From Ferdinandcohnia sp047246645 (lineage in GTDB: Bacteria > Bacillota > Bacilli > Bacillales > Bacillaceae_L), in contig NZ_JBFOKR010000009.1 of NCBI RefSeq assembly GCF_047246645.1, forward strand, positions 124,001 through 188,000: a stretch of DNA of 64,000 nt, read 5' to 3'. The notes below the pieces were generated by a model, which ran no database searches, had not been told where the DNA came from, and was given only the letters and a program-made list of their open reading frames with translations. Below, in pieces: positions 16,581-25,332 of the stretch. Position numbers and translations under genes: made by a program. Positions within the stretch are counted from its first letter, which is position 1; each line of letters begins with the position of its first letter.

Positions 16581-18754
16581 GTACCTGTTTTTGTTGGAAA
16601 TTCAAACTCCACTTTACCTGTTTTGTCATTCCAAACAAGATAAGCATCAAAGTTCTTATTTTCTTTTTTAAACCCTTTGATTAAATTCGATTTATTATTT
16701 GATAATAATTTTTCAATATTGGTTTTTGTAATTGTCTTCCCTAAGATTTTTCCAGAGAGTGTAAATTGACAACCATTTGTTTTGTAATTTGAGCATCCGT
16801 AAAAAGACCCTTTATTTATTACTTGTCCATTACACTTTTTACAAGAACCAACAACTGTTCCAATTCCTTTATTATATTTTGTTGATTCTCTTTTTGTACT
16901 AAACTCTTCTTTATTAATCTTTGATATGTCCCACTTTTCACTTTGTTGTTTTGCATCATCTACAATTTTTTGAGAAAGTTTTTTCGTTTGTGTTAAAAAT
17001 GAACCTGGAGACGCCTCACCTTGTCCTATTTCATGCAATCGTTGCTCCCATTTTGCAGTCATTTCAGGAGATGCCAGAATTTTATCACCAATAATATCAA
17101 TTAGTAGAATGCCCTTTTCAGTTGCATAGACTTGGTTCTTTTCAACCTTAATGTAATTGCGCTGTTTTAGCATTGTAATAATTCCCGCTCTGGTTGCTTC
17201 CGTACCTAGACCTTCTGTTTTTGCTAATATTTTTTCAAGTTCATCATTATCAATATGTTTCCCTGCTGTTTTCATTAAAGTTATTAATTGACCTTCCGTA
17301 TAGCGTTTTGGTGGCTGAGTTTTTCCTTCTTTTGTATAACTTTTCTCTACAGTTCCCATTTCACTCTCCGACAACGGAGGAAGTATCACGTCATCATCCT
17401 TCGAATCATCCTCAAAAAGTACCTTCCTCCAACCTTCCTGTAGTTTGACCTTCCCTTTCGTTTGGAAAGTAGCACGCCCATCAACTAAGGTAGTAACCGT
17501 AGTATAATTAAATATAGCTGGCGGGTAATGTGCTGCAATTAACCGTTTTGCAATCAAATCATAGATTTTCTTCTCATCAGCCGAAAGCTTAGTAGGATTC
17601 GGAACTTGTTCCGTAGGTATAATTGCATAGTGATCAGTAACCTTTTTCTCATTAACATAACGTGAATTCGTAAGAATAGATGCTATCGGCGTTGGAAAAT
17701 AATTCTTATATTCCTCGTGGTTTGCAAGCTTTGAGAAAATTTCAGGAATGGTAAGTGCCTCACCTTTCGTGAGATAGCTTGAATCTGAACGTGGATAGGA
17801 AATAAATCCTTTTGTATACAGGCTCTGTGCCACATCTAACGTTTTCTTAGGAGAAAAGCGAAATGCTTTATTTGCCGTTGCCTGTAGGTTAGAAAGATTG
17901 AATAGGAGAGGAGGTTGATATTCCTTCTTTTCGGTTTCAACACTAGCAATTTCTGCAGGTTTATTTGTACAAAACGCAGCAATTTTTTCTGCAACTTCTT
18001 TCGTTGTTAATCGAGATTCATTATCCTTAAACCATTTACCTTCATATTCTTTTCCATTAATCTTAAAACTCGCAAATACTTCCCAAAATGGTTCTGATTT
18101 AAAGTTCGCTATTTCCTTTTCTCTTTTTACAATAAGTGCCAATGTAGGCGTTTGTACTCTTCCAGCCGAAAAAACATCTGTAATACCCTTTTGCTTCAAT
18201 AATAATGTATACACTCTTGACGCGTTCATTCCTACAATCCAATCAGCACAAGCCCTAGCCTTCGCTTCATAATAAAGATTACGAGTATCTTGTTCAGTTC
18301 GGAGACTTCCAAAACCTTCCCTTACCGATTTCTCAGTTAACGAAGAGATCCAAAGGCGCTTTATTGGTTTTGACACCTTTGACATTTCGATGACGTTACG
18401 AATAATTAACTCACCTTCACGTCCAGCATCTCCTGCATGAATAATCTCTGAAACCTCTGGTTTGCGAAGTAAATTTTTAATAATTGTAAATTGTTTTGCC
18501 TTTGACCGCATCACTCGGTATGTAAATTGCTCGGGTATAATAGGTAGGGTATCGATTCGCCAGCTTTTCCAGGAAGGGTTATACTCTTCAGGAGGAAGTA
18601 ATTCGCATATATGCCCAACTGCCCAAGTAAAAAATGCACCTTTTGGGAATAGTGGATCTGGAGCAACTTCAATATAACCTTGTGACTTCTTAGACCTAAA
18701 CGGGGCAGCAAGCTTCATCGCTTGGTCCGGTTTTTCTGCAATTATAACCTTCAT
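16568..18754 (-). CDS. topB: DNA topoisomerase III
   Basis: A type IA topoisomerase that relaxes and decatenates DNA by passing single strands through a transient break. The 728-residue length is that of B. subtilis TopB. It starts MKVIIAEKPDQA, with the TOPRIM acidic residues in HAGDAGREGELIIRNV, and FISYPRSDSSYL near residue 310 holds the active-site Tyr. The C-terminus has a degenerate zinc-ribbon repeat (CKKCNGQVINKGSFYGCSNY). The longest frame begins at 18811, but the ATG at 18754 follows AAAGGGGATACCT and aligns with the family. Transcribed alone. Confidence 0.97.
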   Translation of the reverse strand: MKVIIAEKPDQAMKLAAPFRSKKSQGYIEVAPDPLFPKGAFFTWAVGHICELLPPEEYNPSWKSWRIDTLPIIPEQFTYRVMRSKAKQFTIIKNLLRKPEVSEIIHAGDAGREGELIIRNVIEMSKVSKPIKRLWISSLTEKSVREGFGSLRTEQDTRNLYYEAKARACADWIVGMNASRVYTLLLKQKGITDVFSAGRVQTPTLALIVKREKEIANFKSEPFWEVFASFKINGKEYEGKWFKDNESRLTTKEVAEKIAAFCTNKPAEIASVETEKKEYQPPLLFNLSNLQATANKAFRFSPKKTLDVAQSLYTKGFISYPRSDSSYLTKGEALTIPEIFSKLANHEEYKNYFPTPIASILTNSRYVNEKKVTDHYAIIPTEQVPNPTKLSADEKKIYDLIAKRLIAAHYPPAIFNYTTVTTLVDGRATFQTKGKVKLQEGWRKVLFEDDSKDDDVILPPLSESEMGTVEKSYTKEGKTQPPKRYTEGQLITLMKTAGKHIDNDELEKILAKTEGLGTEATRAGIITMLKQRNYIKVEKNQVYATEKGILLIDIIGDKILASPEMTAKWEQRLHEIGQGEASPGSFLTQTKKLSQKIVDDAKQQSEKWDISKINKEEFSTKRESTKYNKGIGTVVGSCKKCNGQVINKGSFYGCSNYKTNGCQFTLSGKILGKTITKTNIEKLLSNNKSNLIKGFKKENKNFDAYLVWNDKTGKVEFEFPTKTGTKDN

Positions 18755-18910
18755 AGGTATCCCCTTTTTTCTATAGGTAATTAGTATTTTTATTTTATCA
18801 TAGGTTGGCAAAATAAAGTGTTATAAAAAACACTCCGACTAAGCTAATTATTGGGTTCAGTATTATGTGTATTTACTGGATAAAGTTTGTAAAATTTCAA
18901 AAATAAAAAA

Positions 18911-18936
18911 GGCATTAATTCTATTGAATTAACGCC
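18911..18936 (-). terminator. terminator of the HD-GYP operon
   Basis: Minus strand GGCGTTAATTC and GAATTAATGCC pair around a 4-base loop and are followed by TTTTTTATTTTT. Confidence 0.9.
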
Positions 18937-18962
18937 AACTTTCAATATATTCTATTTGTTAC

Positions 18963-19232
18963 TTACATCGTTATGTTTTCTACAAATACATTGTTTTTAT
19001 CTATTATATGTCGTACCGAAATTACAAGTAATTCTCCTCTTTCAACCGTTCCGACTACTAATCTACCAATATCATCCACAATAACAAATGATGTGCCATG
19101 AGCAGCGTTAATAATCTTGTCACTAATAGACATAATCTTTTTATACAAGAACTCTTTGTTATTATCAATCTTTTGTGTTGTAGAGGTAAACCGAATAATT
19201 ACTTCTTGTCCGTTGTACGTAAAGCGGTACAT
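18963..19232 (-). CDS. hypothetical protein, 89 residues
   Basis: I do not recognise the family. The start is set at the ATG at 19232 because GGGGGT lies seven bases before it; an ATG 15 bases upstream lacks a site. The protein is an all-beta-looking domain (MYRFTYNGQEVIIRFTST at the start; SFVIVDDIGRLVVGTVERGE in the middle). It follows the HD-GYP gene by 34 bases and shares its terminator, so a partnership in c-di-GMP signalling is possible but only from position. Confidence 0.65.
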   Translation of the reverse strand: MYRFTYNGQEVIIRFTSTTQKIDNNKEFLYKKIMSISDKIINAAHGTSFVIVDDIGRLVVGTVERGELLVISVRHIIDKNNVFVENITM

Positions 19233-19266
19233 ATTAACTACCCCCATGATTGATTTATAAGATTAA

Positions 19267-20226
19267 CTATCCAATAACACGGTCAATTTGAATTGTATTA
19301 TTTGATGACAAATCAATTATCTTGTTATTAACTTCTACTAGAGGTTTTGTTAATTCGTAAGGATTAATAAGTTTGATTACTCCCTTACTCCCATTAGTAA
19401 GTAATACCTCATGGCCGATTAATGAGTTCATTATCTGCTTTAAAAACGGTACTAAAATCGTTGGATCCAACTTTCCAAACATATCATCATTCATTTGTCG
19501 AATAACCTGATAAAACGGTGTAGCGTCATGATAAACTCGATTTGAAGACATAGCATGAAAAACATCTGCGACAGCAACAATTTTAGATAAGTAACTGATT
19601 TTCGACCCTTTTAACTTAAGTGGATATCCAAGGCCATCTTCTCGTTCATGGTGTTGTAATGCTACAAGGCTAATTTCGTGGCTTACCCCTTTAGTATTTT
19701 TCAGCAATTGATACCCATAAATTGTATGTTTTTTAACAACTTCATATTCCGATTGAGTCAGTCTATCAGGCTTATTTAATATTTCTGAAGGAATTTTGGT
19801 TTTTCCTACATCATGTAATGTAGCCGCTATGGTAAGTTCTGTTAACATCTCTTCTGGTAACGAGAGCCATTTTCCAATTAAGGTTGCAATTACGCCAACC
19901 CCAATATTATGACGATATGTATAATCATCTGATGTTTGTAATTGATAAAACAAATGAAAAACTTGAGGTATTTCTGTAGCAGTTTGTATTATTGGTATTA
20001 TTGTTTTTTTTACTTCAGTTAATGGAATTTCATTATGCTTTTTAATAAAGTAGAAGATATCTTCAACTTGGTCAATTGCCTCCTCAAGTTGTGATGTAAC
20101 TTTAGGTATGGAAGGGTTGACTTTGTTCAATTCAGACTGATTGTAATCGCTATCAAGTTTTTTAATAATTGTATCGAGTTCGTGCGATTGTAGTGCTTTT
20201 GTCTGTATATCTTCTCTATTTATCAT
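19267..20226 (-). CDS. HD-GYP domain phosphodiesterase
   Basis: A 319-residue protein with an N-terminal helical region (1-100) and an HD-GYP domain at about 103-240. The metal ligands are present: His106, His138-Asp139 in TLHDVGK, and HHEREDGLGYP at 192-202, the full signature. HD-GYP enzymes hydrolyse cyclic di-GMP (some cyclic GMP-AMP), so the protein likely lowers this messenger and affects motility or biofilm state. No membrane segment, so cytosolic. It is probably co-transcribed with the 89-residue gene after it. Confidence 0.93.
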   Translation of the reverse strand: MINREDIQTKALQSHELDTIIKKLDSDYNQSELNKVNPSIPKVTSQLEEAIDQVEDIFYFIKKHNEIPLTEVKKTIIPIIQTATEIPQVFHLFYQLQTSDDYTYRHNIGVGVIATLIGKWLSLPEEMLTELTIAATLHDVGKTKIPSEILNKPDRLTQSEYEVVKKHTIYGYQLLKNTKGVSHEISLVALQHHEREDGLGYPLKLKGSKISYLSKIVAVADVFHAMSSNRVYHDATPFYQVIRQMNDDMFGKLDPTILVPFLKQIMNSLIGHEVLLTNGSKGVIKLINPYELTKPLVEVNNKIIDLSSNNTIQIDRVIG

Positions 20227-20384
20227 CTATACCTCTCCAAGAACCTATTTTCTATAATTATATCAAAAAATGGAAAATCCACAAACATTATTTAAATATA
20301 CAAAACTATCATAAAACTTTATTTCTACCAGTAGATGCTTAATTCTTATTTTTACCATATATACGTAAATAACCCTTTATTCCC

Positions 20385-20414
20385 TTGACTTAACAAAGAT
20401 TTCTATTGTATATT
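20385..20414 (+). promoter_or_regulatory. promoter and long cold-shock leader start
   Basis: TTGACT, an 18-base spacer and TATATT. The predicted transcript start is near 20421, leaving a leader of about 125 bases before the csp ATG, long as in known csp mRNAs whose leaders refold in the cold. The 318-base gap 20227-20545 otherwise holds nothing. Confidence 0.7.
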
Positions 20415-20545
20415 AAAATCATCATTTAGCTAGAAGTTTAGTATTCTTTTTATACATAGATTATTGTAAAGATGCACATTTTTTTGGCTATCTGATAAAA
20501 ATTTTTACGAGCACGACTGTGCTGCAGGTACTAGGAGGAAGCATA

Positions 20546-20746
20546 ATGCAAAACGGTAAAGTAAAATGGTTTAACAACGAAAAAGGATTTGGATTCATCG
20601 AAGTTGAAGGTGGAGACGATGTATTCGTACACTTTACTGCTATCCAAGGTGAAGGTTACAAATCTTTAGAAGAAGGTCAAGAAGTTTCTTTTGAAGTTGT
20701 TGAAGGAAACCGTGGACCTCAAGCTGCTAACGTAGTTAAACTATAA
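20546..20746 (+). CDS. cold-shock protein, CspA family
   Basis: A 66-residue single OB-fold protein with both RNA-binding motifs, KWFNNEKGFGFIE (RNP1) and VFVHFTA (RNP2). It acts as an RNA chaperone, melting mRNA structure at low temperature and in stationary phase. The true start is the ATG at 20546 behind AGGAGGAAGCATA; a frame from 20519 is too long. It is very similar to the second copy at 55411-55611. A long leader and own terminator make it monocistronic. Confidence 0.98.
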   Translation: MQNGKVKWFNNEKGFGFIEVEGGDDVFVHFTAIQGEGYKSLEEGQEVSFEVVEGNRGPQAANVVKL

Positions 20747-20777
20747 ATCTTTAAATCTTTTTTAAGATTACTTACTC

Positions 20778-20807
20778 AAGGCTGATGAATCATCAGCCTT
20801 TTTTTAT
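20778..20807 (+). terminator. terminator of the first csp gene
   Basis: AAGGCTGATG and CATCAGCCTT pair around a 3-base loop, followed by TTTTTT. Confidence 0.93.
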
Positions 20808-20854
20808 ATTCTAATAAAGGTTTGAAATAGACCATTTATTTTTACCTTTTTGAA

Positions 20855-21031
20855 TTAAGACAACCTTTTACCATATTCTTTCAACTTTTGCCCAACCGTA
20901 CAGTTTTTAATACAGAAAGTTTGTGCAAAACGTTTACCATTTTCTTTTCTGAAGTATTCCTTAACAAAACAATCCTGGCAATAAGTATCTAACATTTCAC
21001 CAACTTCCGTAATAAGCTTTCTACGTTCCAT
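20855..21031 (-). CDS. ypeQ: small zinc-finger protein, YpeQ-like
   Basis: A 58-residue protein from the ATG at 21031, with AGGAG 12 bases upstream. It has DTYCQDCFVK (Cys18, Cys21) and TFCIKNCTVG (Cys40, Cys44), matching the C2HCIx2C zinc-finger family of small Bacillus proteins. Four Cys could hold one zinc. The neighbours RNase H-like YpeP, YpdP and YpdQ follow in the same order as B. subtilis ypeQ-ypeP-ypdP-ypdQ, which supports the name. Function unknown; nucleic-acid binding is plausible. Confidence 0.8.
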   Translation of the reverse strand: MERRKLITEVGEMLDTYCQDCFVKEYFRKENGKRFAQTFCIKNCTVGQKLKEYGKRLS

Positions 21032-21113
21032 TTATGTTATCAGCTCCTAATTTTGGTCATAGCACCAATTCAATTCTCACTTTATTAATGAGTATGATAA
21101 ATGGCTTATTCAC

Positions 21114-21773
21114 TTAACCTTTTATTTCAAATTTACTTGAAACTAACGTTCCTTCAAGTGCTTGAGTCGCTAATTTATCTGCTTCTGCATTTTGCTTTCT
21201 ACCTATCGGTTCAAAAATCGGATGAATGTTTAGATTTTTTAATCTATCTTCAATTCGATCCAACCATCTGTTAAGATTATCTTCAAAGCATGGCCATTCA
21301 CCAGAAAGTTGTTTTAAAACAACTTGGGAGTCTCCCCTAAACGTTACAGTACAATGTTTGGCTCCAATTTCCTCTAAAGTGTTTAACATAAGCCAAAATG
21401 CTGCGTACTCAGCTTCATTATTCGAATCCATTTCTTCGAATACTTCGTTTACCCTTACCCGATATGGTTGTTTATTTTGTGTATAATAAATTGCTACTCC
21501 CAATCCAGCTTTACCAGATTCTATTTCGTATCCTCCATCAAAATAAGCTATAATATCCTGCGGCTCTGTCTCCGTTTGTTTTAGAAGTTTGATAAGCTCT
21601 TTTTTTGTCCATTTTGTATTTCGTTCATCATAAAAAACGAGGTCTTTGGTTCGACCAGTCTTCTCAAAGTCATCGGCTATTAGTAATGCTTCTTCGGCTG
21701 GTATTTCATCAGAAAACAAAATGATTTCTTTATTTTTGGGTGTTTTGTACGTCCATTCAAGTTTGAGCTTCAT
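21114..21773 (-). CDS. ypeP: RNase H-like protein with N-terminal extension, YpeP-like
   Basis: A 219-residue protein. The C-terminal RNase H fold spans about 72-205: IIAYFDGGYEIESGKAGLGV carries the first acidic residue, NNEAEYAAFWLML the second (Glu), TFRGDSQVVLKQL the third (Asp), and KQNAEADKLATQA the last. These are the catalytic set of the reverse-transcriptase-like RVT_3 group. The first 70 residues are a helical extension not found in YpdQ. In B. subtilis the equivalent gene lies next to ypeQ and ypdP. It probably cuts RNA in RNA:DNA hybrids, but activity of this branch is not established. Confidence 0.88.
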   Translation of the reverse strand: MKLKLEWTYKTPKNKEIILFSDEIPAEEALLIADDFEKTGRTKDLVFYDERNTKWTKKELIKLLKQTETEPQDIIAYFDGGYEIESGKAGLGVAIYYTQNKQPYRVRVNEVFEEMDSNNEAEYAAFWLMLNTLEEIGAKHCTVTFRGDSQVVLKQLSGEWPCFEDNLNRWLDRIEDRLKNLNIHPIFEPIGRKQNAEADKLATQALEGTLVSSKFEIKG

Positions 21774-21983
21774 TCTGTATCTCCTCTCCTATGGAACTAT
21801 CCCATTCTCAAAATAAAATATAATTAGACAATTGATATAAGTCTCACTGTATCTTCATTTTTCCTAATTTTTTACTCATTATACACTTTTTCCTACTGGC
21901 AATCACGGTTTACTAGCGTTTTTGTTCTTTCTCTTTCTCACATAACGTATTATAATAGTACTTTGACAATTTAATGATGGCTG

Positions 21984-22026
21984 TTGCGGTTCGTAAACTC
22001 CCGCGTTATCAAAACTATAGGAGGAA
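21984..22026 (+). promoter_or_regulatory. preQ1-I riboswitch-like element
   Basis: The leader reads GCGGTTCGTAAACTCCCGC, then an A-rich tail AAAACTATAGGA running into the ribosome binding site. This matches the preQ1-I plan: stem 1 (GCGG 21986-21989 with CCGC 22001-22004), a GGTTC start of loop, ACTCCC before the stem close, and the tail that pairs back near ACTAxGG. The tail overlaps AGGAGG, so ligand binding should hide the site and lower translation. A TATAAT at 21951-21956 is a likely -10. The downstream gene belongs to a queuosine-precursor transporter family known to carry such switches. Confidence 0.75.
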
Positions 22027-22033
22027 ATTTTTT

Positions 22034-22726
22034 ATGTTTAATGAAACACTTTGGGTTGTTTTTGCAATTGTTAACTTTATTTTAGTCTTGGCAATTTATC
22101 GTTTTTTTGGTAAATCAGGTCTATTTGTTTGGATTGGTTTCTCTACTGTTGTTGCAAATTTACAGGTTGTGAAAACCGTTGAATTATTTGGCCTAACAGC
22201 AACTTTAGGAAATATAATGTATGGTACTTCGTTTTTAGTTACAGATATCTTAAATGAAAAATATGGTAAGGATGAAGCGAAAAAAGGAGTCTGGTTAGGT
22301 TTTTTCACACTACTTGCAATGACGATTATTATGCAATTTGTGCTTTTATTTAAACCGCATGAAGTTGATATTGCCCAAGGCTCGTTGGAAACCATATTTG
22401 GTTTACTTCCTAGAATCGCAATTGGAAGCTTATTAGCATTTATTATTAGCCAGTATACTGACGTCCAAATCTACTCCAAAATAAAAAGCATGTTTCCAAA
22501 AGATAGTCAGCTTTGGATACGAAATAATGGAAGTACAATGATCAGCCAGTTACTCGATACACTTATTTTCACTAGTGTAGCTTTTATTGGGGTATATCCA
22601 TTTGAAGTATGGCTTGAAATCTTCTTTACAACCTATTTTATTAAATGGCTTGTGGCTGCGATGGATACGCCGTTCATGTATATTGCAAAGACATTTCATA
22701 AGCAAGAAAGAATTGTTAATCAGTAG
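22034..22726 (+). CDS. ypdP: queuosine precursor transporter (YhhQ/VUT family)
   Basis: A 230-residue integral membrane protein with about six hydrophobic segments. It shows GTSFLVTDILNEKYG near residues 72-86, the conserved DxxxEKYG-like signature of the COG1738 (YhhQ) family, and a C-terminal KWLVAAMDTPFMY. The E. coli member imports preQ0 and preQ1; the leader here resembles a preQ1 riboswitch, supporting the same substrate. The start is the ATG at 22034 after AGGAGG; a frame from 21974 runs through the riboswitch and is wrong. Single gene with own terminator. Confidence 0.93.
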   Translation: MFNETLWVVFAIVNFILVLAIYRFFGKSGLFVWIGFSTVVANLQVVKTVELFGLTATLGNIMYGTSFLVTDILNEKYGKDEAKKGVWLGFFTLLAMTIIMQFVLLFKPHEVDIAQGSLETIFGLLPRIAIGSLLAFIISQYTDVQIYSKIKSMFPKDSQLWIRNNGSTMISQLLDTLIFTSVAFIGVYPFEVWLEIFFTTYFIKWLVAAMDTPFMYIAKTFHKQERIVNQ

Positions 22727-22751
22727 GGATGTCGTTTTGACATCCTTTTTA
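22727..22751 (+). terminator. terminator of ypdP
   Basis: GGATGTC and GACATCC pair around a TTTT-centred loop, then TTTTTATAT. Confidence 0.85.
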
Positions 22752-22901
22752 TATAGGAAGTTAAATTAAAATTTACTTCTAATTATTGAAAGGAAGCATG
22801 CACAATAAATAATAACTGATATAATAATGCTATCACTTATATTCACTGCACCTTATTAAAGTGATAAATAATTATTTCACTTTCATATTGGAGGATACCT
22901 A

Positions 22902-23288
22902 ATGATTGAAGTGTATATTGATGGTGCTAGTGCTGGAGACCCTGGGCCTTCTGGTGCTGGTGTTTTTATAAAAGGAAATGGTATTGTCGAAAAACATTCC
23001 ATCCCTCTAGGCAACATGACAAATCACGAAGCTGAGTTGCACGCACTTCTCAAAGGACTTGAAGTGTGTGTACAGAAAGGTTATAGAGTTGTTTCCTTTC
23101 GTACAGATTCACAGTTGGTAGATCGGGCCATTGAAAAAGAGTATGTGAAAAACAAAAAATTTGCACCTCTACTTGAAAATGCACTACTTTTATCAAAGGA
23201 ACTAGATTTATTTTTTATGAAATGGATCCCGAGTGGTCAGAACAAAGTTGCTGATGAGCTAGCTAGAGAAGCTATAAGAAAAAATTAA
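22902..23288 (+). CDS. ypdQ: ribonuclease H family protein, YpdQ-like
   Basis: A 128-residue RNase HI-fold protein. VYIDGASAGDPGPSGAG at residues 4-20 supplies the first catalytic Asp, NHEAELHALLKGLEV the Glu, SFRTDSQLVDRAI the second Asp, and NKVADELAREA the last Asp. The set is complete, so hydrolysis of RNA in RNA:DNA hybrids is expected; the B. subtilis homologue is called RnhA/YpdQ and its activity there has been debated. The start follows GGAGGATACCTA. It is close (18 bases) to the EamA transporter gene and likely co-transcribed. Confidence 0.92.
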   Translation: MIEVYIDGASAGDPGPSGAGVFIKGNGIVEKHSIPLGNMTNHEAELHALLKGLEVCVQKGYRVVSFRTDSQLVDRAIEKEYVKNKKFAPLLENALLLSKELDLFFMKWIPSGQNKVADELAREAIRKN

Positions 23289-23306
23289 TGTAAAGGAAAG
23301 AGTAAA

Positions 23307-24227
23307 TTGCAAAAAACTTTTATTGCTGATATAAGTCTTTTATTTGTTGCATTAATATGGGGGTCAACCTTCGTATTAGTTCAAAATGCTATATCTTTTT
23401 TAGAGCCTATGACATTTAATGGTGTTCGTTTCTTCATTGCAGGTCTATTTTTATTTATTTGGCTGATTTTGTTTTATCGTGAACAGCTTAAAGCAATTGA
23501 CAAAAAACTTTTATTATCTGGTTTTATTATGGGAGTTTGGTTATTTGGTGGATTTGCCCTCCAAACCATGGGTTTATTGTACACGACTTCCTCTAAAGCA
23601 GGTTTTATAACAGGTTTAAGTGTTGTACTTGTACCAATATTTTCTCTTCTATTGCTTAAACAAAAGCCGAAATTCAATGGAATTTTCGGTGTTATCATTG
23701 CAACTGTAGGACTTTATTTACTAACAATGGCAGATTCTTTTACAATTAACCAAGGGGATTTACTTGTCTTTTTCTGTGCAATATCCTTTGCGTTACATAT
23801 TGTTTTTACAGGTAAATATACCTCATTATTTCCAACCTTACTTTTAACAGTAACTCAGATTTTTACAGTTGCTTTTTTATCAATCATTTCAGCACTTTTA
23901 TTTGAGGATTGGAGTACAGCTTTTTCCTTACAAGTATTGCTTACTTCTGAAGTGTTAATTGCCCTTATCGTCACATCACTGTTTGCAACTGCAATTGCAT
24001 TTCTACTGCAAACGAGGTTCCAAAAATTCACTACTCCAACAAGAGTAGCTTTAATCTTTGCAATGGAACCCGTTTTCGCTGCAATAACCGGGTATTATTT
24101 TGCGGCTGAGAGGCTCACGTATTTCGCAATTATTGGGTGTCTATTTATTTTCATTGGAATGATACTTGCAGAGCTCCCTTCAAAAAAAACTCGTCATCAC
24201 GAAGTAACTGATCAAATTGTAGGTTAG
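23307..24227 (+). CDS. EamA/DMT family transporter
   Basis: A 306-residue membrane protein with ten predicted hydrophobic segments in two EamA halves. The first begins ALIWGSTFVLVQNAISFLEP and includes GLLYTTSSKAGFITGLSVVL; the second ends in ALIFAMEPVFAAITGYYFAAE, the hallmark of the drug/metabolite superfamily. Such carriers export amino acids, nucleosides or other metabolites; the substrate is not evident. It starts at TTG 23307 behind AGGAAAGAG. It ends before a strong terminator. Confidence 0.9.
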   Translation: MQKTFIADISLLFVALIWGSTFVLVQNAISFLEPMTFNGVRFFIAGLFLFIWLILFYREQLKAIDKKLLLSGFIMGVWLFGGFALQTMGLLYTTSSKAGFITGLSVVLVPIFSLLLLKQKPKFNGIFGVIIATVGLYLLTMADSFTINQGDLLVFFCAISFALHIVFTGKYTSLFPTLLLTVTQIFTVAFLSIISALLFEDWSTAFSLQVLLTSEVLIALIVTSLFATAIAFLLQTRFQKFTTPTRVALIFAMEPVFAAITGYYFAAERLTYFAIIGCLFIFIGMILAELPSKKTRHHEVTDQIVG

Positions 24228-24253
24228 TGGTGCTTCTAGATGGATATAAAAGC

Positions 24254-24282
24254 AAGACCCCCTAAAATCAGGGGGTCTTTTA
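24254..24282 (+). terminator. terminator of the EamA gene
   Basis: AGACCCCCT and AGGGGGTCT pair around a 6-base loop, with TTTT following; it may also serve the convergent minus-strand gene. Confidence 0.9.
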
Positions 24283-24292
24283 TGTCTTGTAT

Positions 24293-24577
24293 TTAGATGA
24301 TTTGTTTTATTTCTGCAAACTTATAGGCTTCTTTGCGATTGATAATTTTATTTTCTTTGAGCATTTCCAAAAAAGAAATAAAAAAGCTTCCGTCAAATTC
24401 TTTTTGTGCCTTAAGAGTAATTTCGATTGCTACGTTTACAATATCATCAGTTGCTGCTGTATAATGTTGTCCAAAAGTAATAAATCCAATCGCATCTTCT
24501 CCAAAAACAAAGCCTTTTTGTGCTAAGAATTGTAAATATTCCTCTACTCTTTTTTCTAATTTAAACAATTGACCCAT
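24293..24577 (-). CDS. small conserved Bacillaceae protein
   Basis: A soluble protein of about 94 residues, rich in helices, with GFVFGEDAIGFITFGQHYTA near the middle and IEITLKAQKEFDGSF after it. It recalls a small uncharacterised Bacillus family (possibly DUF6123), which I cannot confirm. The start is unclear: an ATG at 24577 and two TTG codons upstream are possible, and the nearest purine-rich block favours a TTG. It is 46 bases from the YuiD-like gene and read away from it in the same direction as a possible operon mate. Confidence 0.6.
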   Translation of the reverse strand: MGQLFKLEKRVEEYLQFLAQKGFVFGEDAIGFITFGQHYTAATDDIVNVAIEITLKAQKEFDGSFFISFLEMLKENKIINRKEAYKFAEIKQII

Positions 24578-24632
24578 CCCCAACAAAAATTACATAACCT
24601 ACCTTAATAGTATCGTATTTTTTGTCGAAATA

Positions 24633-25103
24633 CTACGATTTTTTTGTAAGCAGATGGCCAATTATTCCAGTAGCTATTCCAAGTAGGGCCCCTCCAATAA
24701 CTTCTTCTGGTTGATGACCTAGCATTTCTTTTAACTTACGTTCCTTCTTATCATGATAGTGGTGGTCCTCTTGTCCTTTAAGTCTCTCCACTGTTTCATC
24801 AATCTCATTTACCTTCAAGGTTAACTCACCTGCTTGGCGCCTAATTCCTTGAGCATCATACATAACAATTAACCCAAAAATACTTGAAAGAGCGAAATCA
24901 ACAGTAGACATACCGCGCCTTAATGCAATAAAGGTAGCTAAGGAAGATACTCCCGCTGAATGCGAGCTTGGCATGCCACCTGTCTCAATCGCTGTACCCC
25001 AATCCCATTTACCTGTTTTAATTTTCTTTATGGGTATCTTTAAAAATTGTGCAAAACCAATTGTTAGTAACGCCGTGTAAACAGCTTTGTTCACGTTATT
25101 CAC
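24633..25103 (-). CDS. divergent PAP2 family protein, YuiD-like
   Basis: A 156-residue membrane protein of the DUF212 (divergent PAP2) family. GKWDWGTAIETGGMPSSHSA near residues 31-50 is the family signature with the SSH that aligns with the PAP2 phosphatase motif, and MYDAQGIRRQAGEL follows near 81. Three to four hydrophobic segments. Related to lipid phosphatases by fold, but its substrate and activity are not established in Bacillus. RBS AGGTG is present upstream of the ATG. Confidence 0.9.
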   Translation of the reverse strand: MNNVNKAVYTALLTIGFAQFLKIPIKKIKTGKWDWGTAIETGGMPSSHSAGVSSLATFIALRRGMSTVDFALSSIFGLIVMYDAQGIRRQAGELTLKVNEIDETVERLKGQEDHHYHDKKERKLKEMLGHQPEEVIGGALLGIATGIIGHLLTKKS

Positions 25104-25194
25104 CTCATGATTAGTTTCCTAGTTTGGCTTACTTTCTATTCAAAACATATTCCAAATTAGGTTGGAAATAATACGAAATGGAGGTGACAAGCTA

Positions 25195-25332
25195 ATGGCT
25201 CAGAAAGGCAATAATCGTGGTAAAGCTCCTAGAGGTATAAATCCACAAGGCTATGGACCAGATACTGAATATTCAATGGAACCCAAAAGTCAATTAGAAC
25301 AAAAAGCAAAGAAATCTAATACAAAGAGATAA
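25195..25332 (+). CDS. sspL: small acid-soluble spore protein L
   Basis: A 45-residue protein rich in Gly, Asn, Lys and Gln. Its C-terminus, SQLEQKAKKSNTKR, closely matches the ELEERAKKSNTKR end of B. subtilis SspL, and GGVTPQG-like GINPQGYGP precedes it. SspL is a minor spore core protein made late under a forespore sigma factor. The ATG follows GGAGGTGACAAGCTA. In B. subtilis sspL lies near ypcP, as here. No clear sigma-G promoter could be fixed by eye. Confidence 0.8.
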   Translation: MAQKGNNRGKAPRGINPQGYGPDTEYSMEPKSQLEQKAKKSNTKR

